From assembly GCF_900105515.1 (NCBI RefSeq), contig NZ_FNSY01000001.1, positions 1,116,001 through 1,180,000 of the forward strand: 64,000 nucleotides of DNA. Direction: 5' to 3'. A program made the position numbers and the translations under genes. The notes under the pieces are model-generated. The model saw only the letters and a program-made list of their open reading frames with translations, searched no databases and was not told the DNA's origin. Shown here one piece after another: positions 18,768 through 28,118 of the stretch. The stretch comes from Streptomyces sp. 2131.1. GTDB lineage: Bacteria; Actinomycetota; Actinomycetes; Streptomycetales; Streptomycetaceae. Every line of letters starts with the position of its first letter. The first letter of the stretch is position 1.

Positions 18768-19396
18768 GCGGCCCCGTCCGGCTGCTGCTCGCCGACGACC
18801 ATCCGGTGGTACGGGCGGGGCTGCGGGCCGTCCTGGACACCGAACCGGACTTCCGGGTGGTCGCGGAGGCCGCCACCGCCGAGGAGGCCGTCGCCCGGGC
18901 CGCGGCGGGCGGGGTGGACGTCGTCCTGATGGACCTCCAGTTCGGCGCCGGGATGCACGGCTCGCAGGCCACCGCCGCGATCACGGCGGCCCCGGACGCA
19001 CCCCGGGTGCTGATCCTGACGACGTACGACAGCGACGCGGACATCCTGGCGGCGGTAGAGGCGGGGGCGGCGGGCTATCTGTTGAAGGACGCGCCGCCCG
19101 AGGAGCTGGCCGCCGCGGTCCGTACGGCGGCCGCCGGGCGCTCGGCCCTGGCCCCGGCGGTCGCGCACCGGCTGATGGACCGGATGCGCACCCCGGCCCA
19201 GGCGCTCACCAAGCGCGAGCTGGAGGTGCTGCAACTGGTCGGCGAGGGCCTGTCGAACGCGGAGATCAGCAAGCGGCTCTTCCTGAGCCAGGCGACCGTG
19301 AAGTCCCATCTGGTGCACATCTACGCCAAGCTCGGCGTCGACTCGCGCACGGCGGCCGTGGCGGCGGCGACGGCCCGCAGGCTCATCCGCCGCTGA
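18764..19396 (+). CDS. NarL/LuxR-family response regulator
   Basis: This 210-residue regulator has a receiver domain ([11 protein letters not shown]; phospho-acceptor Asp in [14 protein letters not shown]; Lys in YLLKD) and a LuxR HTH ([37 protein letters not shown]). The segment QFGAGMHG, in place of the common RMPxMDG, marks the S. coelicolor-like subgroup paired with small HisKA_3 kinases. ATG 18764 overlaps the kinase stop (ATGA). The neighbouring FtsX/LolD transporter is a plausible target. Confidence 0.93.
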   Translation: MSGPVRLLLADDHPVVRAGLRAVLDTEPDFRVVAEAATAEEAVARAAAGGVDVVLMDLQFGAGMHGSQATAAITAAPDAPRVLILTTYDSDADILAAVEAGAAGYLLKDAPPEELAAAVRTAAAGRSALAPAVAHRLMDRMRTPAQALTKRELEVLQLVGEGLSNAEISKRLFLSQATVKSHLVHIYAKLGVDSRTAAVAAATARRLIRR

Positions 19397-19444
19397 AGCC
19401 GTCGTGCCGCCGAGTCAGCCGCTGAAACCGCTTGCGCCGCCGAG

Positions 19445-19774
19445 TCAGCGGCGCGGCGGCTCGCCGAACAGGTCGACGGCGATCCGTACGTCCCGCAGCG
19501 CCGACGCCAGAGCGCTGACCGAGCCGACCGCCCCCGCGACCAGCAGCAGCGAGCGGCGCAGCCTGGGGATCTCGGGCGCCCCGCTCCGTGCCATCGCGTC
19601 CAGCGCCGCGAGCTCGTCCTCGGCGACGGCGCGGTCGGGAAACTGCCCGGGATACCCGGCCAGGGACCGGCGGAGCCGGGAGACCGCCGTGCGCAGCTCC
19701 ACCACTCTGGGGTCCTCACCGCTGCCGGTCACCCGCTCCTGCCCGACGCTCTTCAACAAAGCTCCCCCTCGCAC
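19445..19774 (-). CDS. Small conserved hypothetical (DUF5955-like)
   Basis: This protein of about 109 residues has a helical N-terminal half (VVELRTAVSRLRRSLAGYPGQFPDRAVAEDEL split over two helices) and a moderately hydrophobic C-terminal helix (LLLVAGAVGSVSALASAL). The sequence resembles a family common in Streptomyces that I recall as DUF5955; I am not certain of the number. The start is uncertain: GTG 19774, or a TTG at 19756 with GGGGGAG just upstream. It is convergent with the response regulator. No function is known. Confidence 0.6.
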   Translation of the reverse strand: MRGGALLKSVGQERVTGSGEDPRVVELRTAVSRLRRSLAGYPGQFPDRAVAEDELAALDAMARSGAPEIPRLRRSLLLVAGAVGSVSALASALRDVRIAVDLFGEPPRR

Positions 19775-19944
19775 ATCCTTGTGCCGGCATTGTTCCGACC
19801 GGTCCCGAACCGTGGTCAGGAGCCCGGGGGTGCGGGCAAGTTAACGCCATAAAAGGTACCGGGCGCCACTCCGCGTACATAACACACGCCGTAGAGGTAC
19901 GGGCCGATGCGCGTTGACGCCCGCCGTGGGGTATCCAGGGCGGT

Positions 19945-20538
19945 ATGACACATGCACACATCGCCGGACTGCTGCTCGCCGCGGGTGGCGGGCGGCGGCT
20001 CGGCGGACGCCCGAAGGCCCTGCTGGAACACCGTGGCCGCCCGCTCGTCGAGCACGCGGTGCGCACGTTGCGCGACGGCGGCTGCGACCCGGTCCACGTG
20101 GTCCTCGGCGCGGCGGCCGACGAGGTGCGGGCGCGGGCGGACCTGGCCGGCTGCGCGGTGGGCGTCAACCCGGAGTGGGCCGAGGGCATGGGCTCCTCGC
20201 TGCGGGCGGGGCTCGGCGCGCTCGCGGACTCGGGGGCGGACGCCGCGCTCGTGCTGCTGGTCGACCAGCCGGGCATCGACGCGCGGGCGGTGGCCCGGCT
20301 GCGCGCGGCGTACCGGGACCCCACGAGTCTCGTGGCGGCCTCGTACGCCGGTGAACGCGGCCATCCGGTGCTGTTCGGGGCGGACCTGTGGGCGGACATC
20401 GCGGCGGGTGCGGTGGGCGACCAGGGGGCGCGGGCGTATCTGCGGGAGCACCGCGCGGCGCTGAGGCTCGTGGAGTGCTCCGACGTGGCACAGGCGTACG
20501 ACATCGACACCCCGGCGGACCTCTCGCACCTGGAGTGA
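19945..20538 (+). CDS. MobA/MocA-like nucleotidyltransferase
   Basis: This 197-residue GT-A fold nucleotidyltransferase opens with LLLAAGGGRRLGGRPKALL, the NTP-binding loop of molybdenum-cofactor cytidylyl/guanylyltransferases. It also has the metal-binding LLVDQPGID and GHPVLFG segments and the C-terminal DIDTPADL motif. MocA-type enzymes add CMP to molybdopterin for xanthine-dehydrogenase-family enzymes. That would fit purine breakdown, although no xanthine dehydrogenase is present in this window. It ends 232 bp before malate synthase. Confidence 0.85.
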   Translation: MTHAHIAGLLLAAGGGRRLGGRPKALLEHRGRPLVEHAVRTLRDGGCDPVHVVLGAAADEVRARADLAGCAVGVNPEWAEGMGSSLRAGLGALADSGADAALVLLVDQPGIDARAVARLRAAYRDPTSLVAASYAGERGHPVLFGADLWADIAAGAVGDQGARAYLREHRAALRLVECSDVAQAYDIDTPADLSHLE

Positions 20539-20596
20539 GGACCCTGGCACGCTGCGCCGCCACACCGGCGGTTGTGTCGACCCGAAGAATCTCGAC

Positions 20597-20637
20597 ATCA
20601 ACAAACCATTGAACTTCCACCATGAGGAAACTACTAT
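20597..20637 (+). promoter_or_regulatory. aceB promoter overlapped by type-A operator
   Basis: TTGAAC (20609-20614) and TACTAT (20632-20637) are exactly 17 bp apart and form a good -35/-10 pair. The -35 is embedded in the 17-bp inverted repeat ATCAAC-N5-ATTGAA (20597-20613), which matches the allB and uraD operators. A bound repressor would block RNA polymerase. The distance to the start codon is about 134 bp, leaving a long leader. Confidence 0.65.
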
Positions 20638-20770
20638 CCACTGATCAGAAGCCCTCTGCACCTCAGACGGCGGCCACAGCCGTATCCCGGAGCCCTGGCA
20701 CGCCGTGCCGAATCGGGTGGCCCGGCGGCCGTGACGCCGTCCGCACCGCCCGCTGAAGGAGTGACAGCTC

Positions 20771-22390
20771 ATGTCCGCACCAGCGCCGTCCTCGCTGGCC
20801 ATCGTCGATGCCGAGCCCCTGCCCCGGCAGGACGAGGTCCTCACCCCCGCGGCCCTCGCGTTCGTGGCCGAGCTGCACCGCCGGTTCACGCCCCGGCGCG
20901 ACGAGCTGCTCGCCCGCCGCGGTGAGCGCCGTGCCGAGATCGCCCGCACCTCCACGCTGGACTTCCTGCCGGAGACCGCGGCGATCCGCGCGGACGACTC
21001 CTGGAAGGTCGCGCCGGCCCCGGCCGCGCTGAACGACCGCCGGGTGGAGATCACCGGTCCGACCGACCGCAAGATGACCATCAACGCCCTGAACTCGGGC
21101 GCGAAGGTCTGGCTCGCCGACTTCGAGGACGCCTCCGCCCCCACGTGGGAGAACGTCGTCCTCGGCCAGCTCAACCTGATGGACGCGTACAACCGCTCCA
21201 TCGACTTCACCGACCCGAAGTCCGGCAAGTCGTACGCGCTGAAGCCGGCCGGCGAGCTGGCGACCGTCGTGACCCGCCCGCGCGGCTGGCACCTGGACGA
21301 GCGCCACCTCCAGCTCGACGGCACCCCCGTGCCCGGCGCGCTGGTCGACTTCGGCCTCTACTTCTTCCACAACGCCCAGCGTCTGATCGACCTCGGCAAG
21401 GGCCCGTACTTCTACCTGCCAAAGACGGAGTCGCACCTGGAGGCCCGCCTCTGGAACGACATCTTCGTCTTCGCGCAGGACGAGCTGGGCATCCCGCAGG
21501 GCATCGTCCGCGCCACGGTCCTGATCGAGACGATCACCGCCGCGTACGAGATGGAGGAGATCCTCTACGAGCTGCGCGACCACGCCTCCGGGCTGAACGC
21601 GGGCCGCTGGGACTACCTCTTCTCCATCGTCAAGAACTTCCGCGACGGCGGCGCCAAGTTCGTCCTTCCGGACCGCAACGCGGTGACGATGACCGCCCCG
21701 TTCATGCGGGCGTACACCGAACTCCTCGTCCGCACCTGCCACAAGCGCGGCGCCCACGCGATCGGCGGCATGGCGGCCTTCATCCCGTCCCGCCGCGACG
21801 CCGAGGTGAACAAGGTCGCGTTCGAGAAGGTCAAGGCCGACAAGGACCGCGAGGCGAACGACGGCTTCGACGGCTCCTGGGTCGCCCACCCCGACCTCGT
21901 CCCGATCGCCATGGCCTCCTTCGACGCGGTCCTCGGCGAGAAGCCGAACCAGAAGGAGCGCCTGCGCGAGGACGTCTCGGTGGCGCCCGGCGACCTCATC
22001 GCCATCGACACCCTGCACGCCAAGCCCACGTACGAGGGCCTGCGCAACGCCGTCGCCGTCGGCATCCGCTACATCGAGGCCTGGCTGCGCGGCATGGGCG
22101 CGGTCGCCATCTTCAACCTGATGGAGGACGCCGCCACCGCCGAGATCTCCCGCTCGCAGATCTGGCAGTGGATCAACGCGGACGTGGTCTTCGAGAACGG
22201 CGAGCACGCCACCGCGGACCTGGCCCGCAAGGTCGCCGCCGAGGAACTGGCCGCGATCCGCACCGAGATCGGCGAAGATGCCTTCGCCGCCGGCCAGTGG
22301 CAGGAAGCCCACGACCTCCTCCTCCAGGTCTCCCTGGACCAGGACTACGCGGACTTCCTGACGCTGCCGGCGTACGAGCGGCTGCGCTGA
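20771..22390 (+). CDS. aceB: Malate synthase
   Basis: This 539-residue enzyme condenses glyoxylate and acetyl-CoA to malate. It has the class signature RDHASGLNAGRWDYLFS, the catalytic region GPTDRKMTINALNSGAKVW with FEDASAPTW, and the C-terminal SRSQIWQWI motif; the length is typical of malate synthase A. ATG 20771 follows GAAGGAGTGACAGCTC. No isocitrate lyase is adjacent, so this copy most likely serves glyoxylate derived from allantoin. This agrees with its type-A operator. A strong hairpin follows. Confidence 0.97.
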   Translation: MSAPAPSSLAIVDAEPLPRQDEVLTPAALAFVAELHRRFTPRRDELLARRGERRAEIARTSTLDFLPETAAIRADDSWKVAPAPAALNDRRVEITGPTDRKMTINALNSGAKVWLADFEDASAPTWENVVLGQLNLMDAYNRSIDFTDPKSGKSYALKPAGELATVVTRPRGWHLDERHLQLDGTPVPGALVDFGLYFFHNAQRLIDLGKGPYFYLPKTESHLEARLWNDIFVFAQDELGIPQGIVRATVLIETITAAYEMEEILYELRDHASGLNAGRWDYLFSIVKNFRDGGAKFVLPDRNAVTMTAPFMRAYTELLVRTCHKRGAHAIGGMAAFIPSRRDAEVNKVAFEKVKADKDREANDGFDGSWVAHPDLVPIAMASFDAVLGEKPNQKERLREDVSVAPGDLIAIDTLHAKPTYEGLRNAVAVGIRYIEAWLRGMGAVAIFNLMEDAATAEISRSQIWQWINADVVFENGEHATADLARKVAAEELAAIRTEIGEDAFAAGQWQEAHDLLLQVSLDQDYADFLTLPAYERLR

Positions 22391-22403
22391 CGCCGGTTGC
22401 GTG

Positions 22404-22445
22404 CCCCTCCGCTCCCGGTGCCATGCGGCGCCGGGAGCGGAGGGG
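22404..22445 (+). terminator. Terminator of aceB
   Basis: A perfect 15-bp stem, CCCCTCCGCTCCCGG (22404-22418) with CCGGGAGCGGAGGGG (22431-22445), loop 12 nt, lies 13 bp after the malate synthase stop. It is a very stable GC-rich hairpin without a U-tract. Confidence 0.8.
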
Positions 22446-22500
22446 TGCCCGGTGCGGCACGCGGAGCCGACCCCCGAGAACAGGAATCGGAGCAGGCAGC

Positions 22501-24189
22501 GTGTTGCGAATCGTGCGCACAGTCACCCGACGATCGGCAGGAAGGACGGTACCGGGTCCGCGAGCTGGGGCCGGGCCCGACGGCTCCGGTGACCAGAACG
22601 GTACCGACGAACGTGCGGACTCGGGGCCCGTGCCCGCGGAGCCCTTCAACCGCCGCATCGAGGTTCTGGTCGCCGTGGTCGACAGCCCGGACGAGACGAG
22701 CCTCGCGGCACGACTCCTGGAGGGGCATGGGTGGTCGGTGCGTCCGTGGCTTACCCGCGACGACAGCACGGACACCTCGGAGCTCGGCCCCGGCCGTGTG
22801 GGGCTGCTGGTCGAAGTCCGGTTGCACGGTGCGCGCTTCGGCGCGGTGCAGGCCGCAGTCTCAGAGATCGAGAACCTGGCTCGCCGACACCAGGCAGGTA
22901 TGTGGGTGCTGGACGCGGTCCTCATCGAGCACGACCTGGCCCACGACTTCCGTGCCGTGTTCCACGCTCACCGTCGGCTCCCGCAAGCATCCACCCCGTC
23001 GCGTTCCCGGAGCCCTCGGGCCTGGATCCCGGCCTTGCGCACTTCGCTGGGCCTGATCTCCACGGTCCGCATTCTCAAGCAGACCCGACGCCCTTCCGTC
23101 GAGGCGCTCGAACAGCATCTCGAGGCAGGCGCGCTCACTGGACGCCCGCACGACCCACGAAGCCTCCAACTACGCGTTCCTATGGGCATGCAGGGTCGGG
23201 ACCCCGATGAACCACCGCCGGTCCCGGTGTCGGTCTGGCGCCTGGCGGGCCCCGTGCTGGCGGGCCTGGTACTGGCGAGCGCCTGCGGAATCGCTGCGGC
23301 GGCCTCGGGCGGCCTGTTGATGCTCGTACCGCTTCTCGCGGCATGCGCACTGGTGTGGCCCGTAGGCCATGAGCTCACCAACCGCAGGGAGGAACAGCCC
23401 GGCGCCGTCACTTTGGCCTGGGGCACCGCGGCTGTCATGCCGATGACCGTGGCCGGCGTTCTACTGACCCTCACGATGCCCGGCCCCCCTGCGCAAGTGG
23501 CGCGCGTGACGGCGTACGCGGCGCTCGGGGTGACTCTCTGTGTCCTGATCCTATACGGACTGGGGTACGCCTTGGTCCACTCCTGGTTCAGCCGCAACGC
23601 CAACTGGGCCGTACCTGCTCTCGTCCCCGCCCTCGCCCTGAGCCTGCCCTGGTTCGGGGGTCTGCTGCACACCGTGTATCTCAAGGAGGGATTCGACATC
23701 CCCTCCGACACCGTCCAGGTCTCGGTGTACTGGACCTACGCAGCTTCGCTCAAGCCCGTCGGGATCGCGCTCGGACTTTCGGCAGTGGTGCTGGCCATCG
23801 CCGGCTGGATGCGCCACTACCACCAGTGGGTCCACGCGCGGGGCATGGTCCGGATCGGCGTTCCCCTCATGACCGTCTTCGTCATCGGGATCTCCCTGAC
23901 CGCCGGACTCGTCGGCTCGGAAGCGGCCGCGAACCGGGCACGTGCGGCTGCGGCGTCCGGCAAGGTCCCTGCCGCGTACTACGGAGCCCAGGGCCGACTC
24001 GTCTGTGTCAGGCCTCTGTCCGAGGAGATCCCTGTGTTCAACGGCCCGCTTGCCACCACGCTCCCCCTACTCACGTTCGGCACATCCGGCGACCGCCTAT
24101 GGCTGTGGGACTCCCAGCGCGACGAGTCACTGTCCGTCCGGCTTGAGGACGTGGTCGTTACGCAGGCCGGGACGAGCGCCTGCGGCTGA
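22501..24189 (+). CDS. Uncharacterised multi-span membrane protein
   Basis: This 562-residue protein starts at GTG 22501 with GGAGCAGG upstream. Residues 1-230 are soluble, with an alpha/beta pattern of two repeats of about 85 residues (RIEVLVAVVDSPDETSLAARLLEG and VGLLVEVRLHGARFGAVQ). Residues about 240-480 hold roughly seven to nine membrane helices, and a C-terminal domain of about 80 residues (RLVCVRPLSEEIPVFNG; GDRLWLWDSQRDESLSVRLEDV) is probably outside. It ends near a hairpin shared with the convergent helicase gene. The family is not recognised; it may be strain- or genus-specific. Confidence 0.75.
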   Translation: MLRIVRTVTRRSAGRTVPGPRAGAGPDGSGDQNGTDERADSGPVPAEPFNRRIEVLVAVVDSPDETSLAARLLEGHGWSVRPWLTRDDSTDTSELGPGRVGLLVEVRLHGARFGAVQAAVSEIENLARRHQAGMWVLDAVLIEHDLAHDFRAVFHAHRRLPQASTPSRSRSPRAWIPALRTSLGLISTVRILKQTRRPSVEALEQHLEAGALTGRPHDPRSLQLRVPMGMQGRDPDEPPPVPVSVWRLAGPVLAGLVLASACGIAAAASGGLLMLVPLLAACALVWPVGHELTNRREEQPGAVTLAWGTAAVMPMTVAGVLLTLTMPGPPAQVARVTAYAALGVTLCVLILYGLGYALVHSWFSRNANWAVPALVPALALSLPWFGGLLHTVYLKEGFDIPSDTVQVSVYWTYAASLKPVGIALGLSAVVLAIAGWMRHYHQWVHARGMVRIGVPLMTVFVIGISLTAGLVGSEAAANRARAAAASGKVPAAYYGAQGRLVCVRPLSEEIPVFNGPLATTLPLLTFGTSGDRLWLWDSQRDESLSVRLEDVVVTQAGTSACG

Positions 24190-24206
24190 GGCTGTGCCGG
24201 ACGACG

Positions 24207-24237
24207 CGTGGAGGGCACGACGTACGCGCCCTCCACG
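24207..24237. terminator. Bidirectional hairpin
   Basis: The arms CGTGGAGGGC (24207-24216) and GCCCTCCACG (24228-24237) pair perfectly, with an 11-nt loop. The hairpin lies between the convergent membrane-protein and helicase genes, 18 bp after the former's stop. Confidence 0.7.
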
Positions 24238-24320
24238 TAAACTCACGAGGCCGGGGAGTCGAGCCGGACGTTCTCGCGGGCGAACATCCCAGGCCCTGGG
24301 CGCCGGCACCGTGGATTCGA

Positions 24321-27300
24321 CTATCGGCAGCGGCACCCTTCGGCGAGCGCCGGCGGAGCGAGTTCCCGCATGGCCGCCTGCTCGGACTCCGAGATGCACG
24401 GCAACTGACGTGCGAGTACGTCGAAATGCTGGTGGCCGCGCCATGCGTCGTGGTCGCCCACCACGAACAGTCGCCGACGCGCACGGCTCACCGCGACGTT
24501 CAGCAGGTTCGGGGCGGAGGCCGCCCAGGCGCGCGGCCCCGCCTTGTCCCCGCCTGCGCCGAGGACCAGCAGCACTACATCGGCTTCCTTCCCCTGGGTC
24601 GTGTGCACCGTGCCCACCCTGTCGCGGGGGACGATCCGGCACAGGCTGCGGCGGAGTCCGGCCACGACATCCCGGAACGGGCTGATGACGAAGAGCTCAC
24701 GCTCCGGGTCGAGACCCCGATCGACCAGCCGGTGCACGATGACGTTCGCGCAATCGCCCTCCTCCGGTGACCACTTGCCGTGCGATGCGCGCCCGCCACT
24801 CACCGGCCACCACACGCCTCGCCGGGCCACCGCGTAGTCGTCGTCCCGGTGCACCCCGTGCACCATGAGTCCGTCGTAGGCGATCGCGTTGCTGATCGTG
24901 AACATCGGGTCGTCGCAGCGTCGGTGCACGCGCAAAGGCGATCCCACCCACACGCGATCGTCTTCCGAGCCGTCCGGCGCGGGCAGCCAGGTGCCGTAGG
25001 TGTTCAACCGGTCCGCGACGCGCTGCGCCGAGGTACGGGACGGCTCCCACTCCTCCGCCACGCCGAAGGTGCGGCGAAGTGCCTGCTGTCCCGTGTGCGG
25101 CAGTGTGACCACCGGCTCCAGTTGCAGAGGATCGCCCACGATGACGCCCCTGCGCGCCCGCCACAGAGCACCCACCGGCATCTGGGCAGTTGCCTGGCCG
25201 GCCTCGTCGATCAGCATCCAGCCGAGCGACCGGGGCCCCAGGCCCGCGAACATCCGGTCCAGTGAAGCGAACGTGGTGGAGACGACCGGCAGCGCGAGGA
25301 AGAGGTTCTGCCAGGCCGCCAGCACCACCTCCGGCTCGAGAGTCTTGGGGGCGTCGCCGCACAGGACGTCCATCGCGGCGTCCAGATTCTTGCGCATCCG
25401 GTCGGCCGCGCCCTCGATGAAAGCACGGTGCAGATCCATCGCGGCGAGAAAGAGCCGGGTGCGCGCCTGGGTGAACGCGGGATCGGACCAGGGCGAGGAG
25501 AGCTCTCTGGCGTCCTCCTCCGTCCGCTCACCGCGCGCTTCCCGGCCCGGAATGAAGGTGTCCCAGCGATCGAGAGCCGCCTCCGAGGTGGCACGGAGCT
25601 GTGCATGGTGCCCTTCCGCCGCTCGGAGACCCCTCCTGGCTTCCTCCAGGACACCTCGGTGGGCGGCTTCGGCCCGGTCGTACGCGGCGGCCGTCCGTGT
25701 GTGTTCCTCATACGCCGCCCGGGCTGCCTGCTCCGCTACGGCCAGCAGCTGATCCTCCGCCTGCCAGTCGCGCTGCGCCGAGCCGAGGGTGAAGATGCCC
25801 GCGGCCACGCCCGGACGGTGCCGACGGTGCTCCGCCCTCCTGCCCGCAGGGCCGGCGAGGTCCATCTGTGCTCTACCGCGAGCCGCACGGGCCTCCGCAG
25901 CCGGCTGCCGGAGTGCGTCGACGTCTCGCTGAGCGCTGAGAACCGCCTCCCGTGCGGTGGTGACGGCCGCCTCCGAACCAGTGAGGTCCAGAAGTGCCTC
26001 ATACGCTCGCTGACGCTCGTCCCGCAGGTCCTGGACCGTCTGCCGCGCGGCCCGGAACCGGATGACGTACTCCCGCCACCCCATCAGGTCGAAACCGCGC
26101 GAAGCGGCCGTCCTCAGCGCGTCGCGCATGCCTTCGCCACGCTCGGCCCGCTCCTCCTTCGGCGGGCCGAACCAGTACTTGTTACGGAAATCCGAACGGT
26201 TCCCCTTGTTGCCGAGCTTCGCGGCGAGGGTCCCCCACGACGGTGCGCCGTCGAGGAGGAGGCGACCCTGGTCCGGGAAGAAGGAGGCTGCCTCCCGCCA
26301 CTCCGCCGCGACGGATTCGAGCGCCGGAATCTCCTTGGAGACGTTTTCGACAGCACCGTTGTTGGCCGACGCGATCACCATCTCGAACCCCGTCAGCTCC
26401 GGTCTGAGCGAGGCGACGGACCGCTGATAGGTACCGGTGCTCCAGCGGTGCGGCCGGCCGGTGAACGCGTCTTCGGGCCGCCGGAGTTCGGACAGCTTCT
26501 CCGCCCTCATGACAAGCACGGAAGCGATGAGGTCCCGCAACTGTGTCGTCTTGCCGGTGCCGGGCGGGCCGTTCACCGCGTACACCCCTTCGGTGTCGGC
26601 GAGTTGCGCGACGATCCGGTTCACTGCGAACTGCTGGCTCAGGACCAGTGGGTGCTCCGTCTTCGCGGGCCAGCGCCCGAGCGGAAAATCGGCAGGCTGC
26701 ACACCGGCGATCACCGCTTCGGGTTCGTGCTTGAGGTCGACGCGCGTACGGCTGCGCAACGCTGACGAGGCGGTCAGATAGTCCCGCAGCGCAGGCCCCG
26801 GATCGTCCTTGCCGAGGCTTCCCGCGACGAGGTCGAGGTCCGCGGCGATGAAACTGTTGAGGAAGTCCGACCCGCCCGACCGGCCGGCCTTCCGCCTGGA
26901 CACCGACTTGCACTGGACCCGAATCGTCTCCGGCCGCAGGTCGTCGGCGACGCCGAACCGCTCGGCGACCCAGCGGGTGACCGCCGACAGGTCGCGCACG
27001 GTCAGCGGCTTCTCGCCGAGCCGGGGCGGGCCTTCGTCGTCATCCTCCGCATCGGCCGCGTCCTCGTCCAGCGGGCTGTCGTCCGACGAACCGTCGTCCT
27101 GACTGCCGGTGGAGCCCTGGGCGCCGCGGTCGGCCACGGCATCGACGGCGCCACTGACAGCACCGACCGCCAGGTCGCCGAGCACCGGCCCGAGCGCCGC
27201 GTTCAGGGCGCCGCCGACCGCGCCGACCGTGATCTCGCACAGCAACCCTGCGAAGGGCCGCTGCCGCCGCCCCGACGCCGGGTCCGAGATCGTCATTTTG

Positions 27301-27788
27301 CCGTCCCCGACGCCCAGCACCACGCCTTCGCACGCCTCGGCCTCTGTCTCAAAGCCGTCGAGCCAGCCTCGGGCACCTGGGCCGGGCTTGCGGCTGCGCC
27401 CCGTCGCCCAAGCGCACGCGGAGAACGTGATCGAGTCCTGGACGAGCAACCCTTCGTCGGTGACCTCGAAGGCCAGCAGAGCGCTGTCGCCGTCGACCCG
27501 GGCGTCGTGGTCCTCCTCGCTGCCGCCGAAAACATCGAGCAGGACATCCCGGACGGACGCGACCGGGTACACCCCGCAGTAGACGGTGTGCTGCCTGACC
27601 ATGTTCCGGCCAAGGCTCCGCCGCCGTACGGGATGCCCGTCCTCCCACGGCAGCGGGCGCCCGGATTCCACGGGGTACACGCCTTTCGGCGGCGAGGCCT
27701 GCTCCACTTTCTGCGGGCTGAACATCTCCACCGCCCGCCAGTAGCGCACGATGTCCGCCCTACGCCGCCGCTCGCTGCTCGCCGCCAT
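24321..27788 (-). CDS. Large SF1 (Upf1-like) helicase with novel N-terminus
   Basis: This 1155-residue protein is a superfamily 1B helicase related to COG1112/UPF1. Walker A is GPPGTGKTTQ (residues 407-415) and Walker B is LIDEAGQA (859-866). Motif V-like HTTQGKEADVVLL and VAVSRARRRLFVVGD stand near the C-terminus. Residues 1-400 form an accessory region beginning RYWRAVEMFSPQ, with an acidic linker (about 228-254). Some 300 residues, partly coiled coil (about 570-740), are inserted between motifs Ia and II. No nuclease motif is visible at the C-terminus. Translocation on RNA or DNA is expected. Defence, RNA decay and repair are all possible roles. Confidence 0.85.
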   Translation of the reverse strand: MAASSERRRRADIVRYWRAVEMFSPQKVEQASPPKGVYPVESGRPLPWEDGHPVRRRSLGRNMVRQHTVYCGVYPVASVRDVLLDVFGGSEEDHDARVDGDSALLAFEVTDEGLLVQDSITFSACAWATGRSRKPGPGARGWLDGFETEAEACEGVVLGVGDGKMTISDPASGRRQRPFAGLLCEITVGAVGGALNAALGPVLGDLAVGAVSGAVDAVADRGAQGSTGSQDDGSSDDSPLDEDAADAEDDDEGPPRLGEKPLTVRDLSAVTRWVAERFGVADDLRPETIRVQCKSVSRRKAGRSGGSDFLNSFIAADLDLVAGSLGKDDPGPALRDYLTASSALRSRTRVDLKHEPEAVIAGVQPADFPLGRWPAKTEHPLVLSQQFAVNRIVAQLADTEGVYAVNGPPGTGKTTQLRDLIASVLVMRAEKLSELRRPEDAFTGRPHRWSTGTYQRSVASLRPELTGFEMVIASANNGAVENVSKEIPALESVAAEWREAASFFPDQGRLLLDGAPSWGTLAAKLGNKGNRSDFRNKYWFGPPKEERAERGEGMRDALRTAASRGFDLMGWREYVIRFRAARQTVQDLRDERQRAYEALLDLTGSEAAVTTAREAVLSAQRDVDALRQPAAEARAARGRAQMDLAGPAGRRAEHRRHRPGVAAGIFTLGSAQRDWQAEDQLLAVAEQAARAAYEEHTRTAAAYDRAEAAHRGVLEEARRGLRAAEGHHAQLRATSEAALDRWDTFIPGREARGERTEEDARELSSPWSDPAFTQARTRLFLAAMDLHRAFIEGAADRMRKNLDAAMDVLCGDAPKTLEPEVVLAAWQNLFLALPVVSTTFASLDRMFAGLGPRSLGWMLIDEAGQATAQMPVGALWRARRGVIVGDPLQLEPVVTLPHTGQQALRRTFGVAEEWEPSRTSAQRVADRLNTYGTWLPAPDGSEDDRVWVGSPLRVHRRCDDPMFTISNAIAYDGLMVHGVHRDDDYAVARRGVWWPVSGGRASHGKWSPEEGDCANVIVHRLVDRGLDPERELFVISPFRDVVAGLRRSLCRIVPRDRVGTVHTTQGKEADVVLLVLGAGGDKAGPRAWAASAPNLLNVAVSRARRRLFVVGDHDAWRGHQHFDVLARQLPCISESEQAAMRELAPPALAEGCRCR

Positions 27789-28118
27789 GCGGCCCGCCCC
27801 CTCTTTCCGGTCCGCCAGGAACGATCACCCTAGTCAGCTTCGTGCGGGGTGCGGAGGGGGCGTTGGCGCATTCGCGACGTCAGGTCGGTGTCCGCTGTGC
27901 GTGGGCGGCGACGGGAGGCGGACGCGCGTCGGGAACGGAGCGCGGCCGAGCAGTACTGACGCCACCGCAAAGGGAGGCCGGCCCGCTCGGACGGAGGCCC
28001 TTGTTGTGATGCTCTGGCCCCGAATCATGTCCGCCGGATAGTGTGTTCGCCGGGGCCGATTGAGCTAACTCCGGTGAGCTACAGCGGCGTTGAGCACCGA
28101 CGCCGGGGGGGAGAGCTC
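27789..28118. other. Intergenic region, divergent promoters expected
   Basis: These 330 bp separate the helicase gene and the divergent hypothetical at 28119. Small open frames cross it on both strands but have no ribosome sites and poor codon use. I found no convincing -35/-10 pair, repeat or RNA structure. Promoters for both genes should lie here. Confidence 0.5.

Noticed and set aside
24321..27788. Possible Mokosh-type defence system for the helicase
   Set aside because: No PLD nuclease motif (HxK) in the protein or neighbouring genes, so the name is not supported; only SF1 helicase is claimed.
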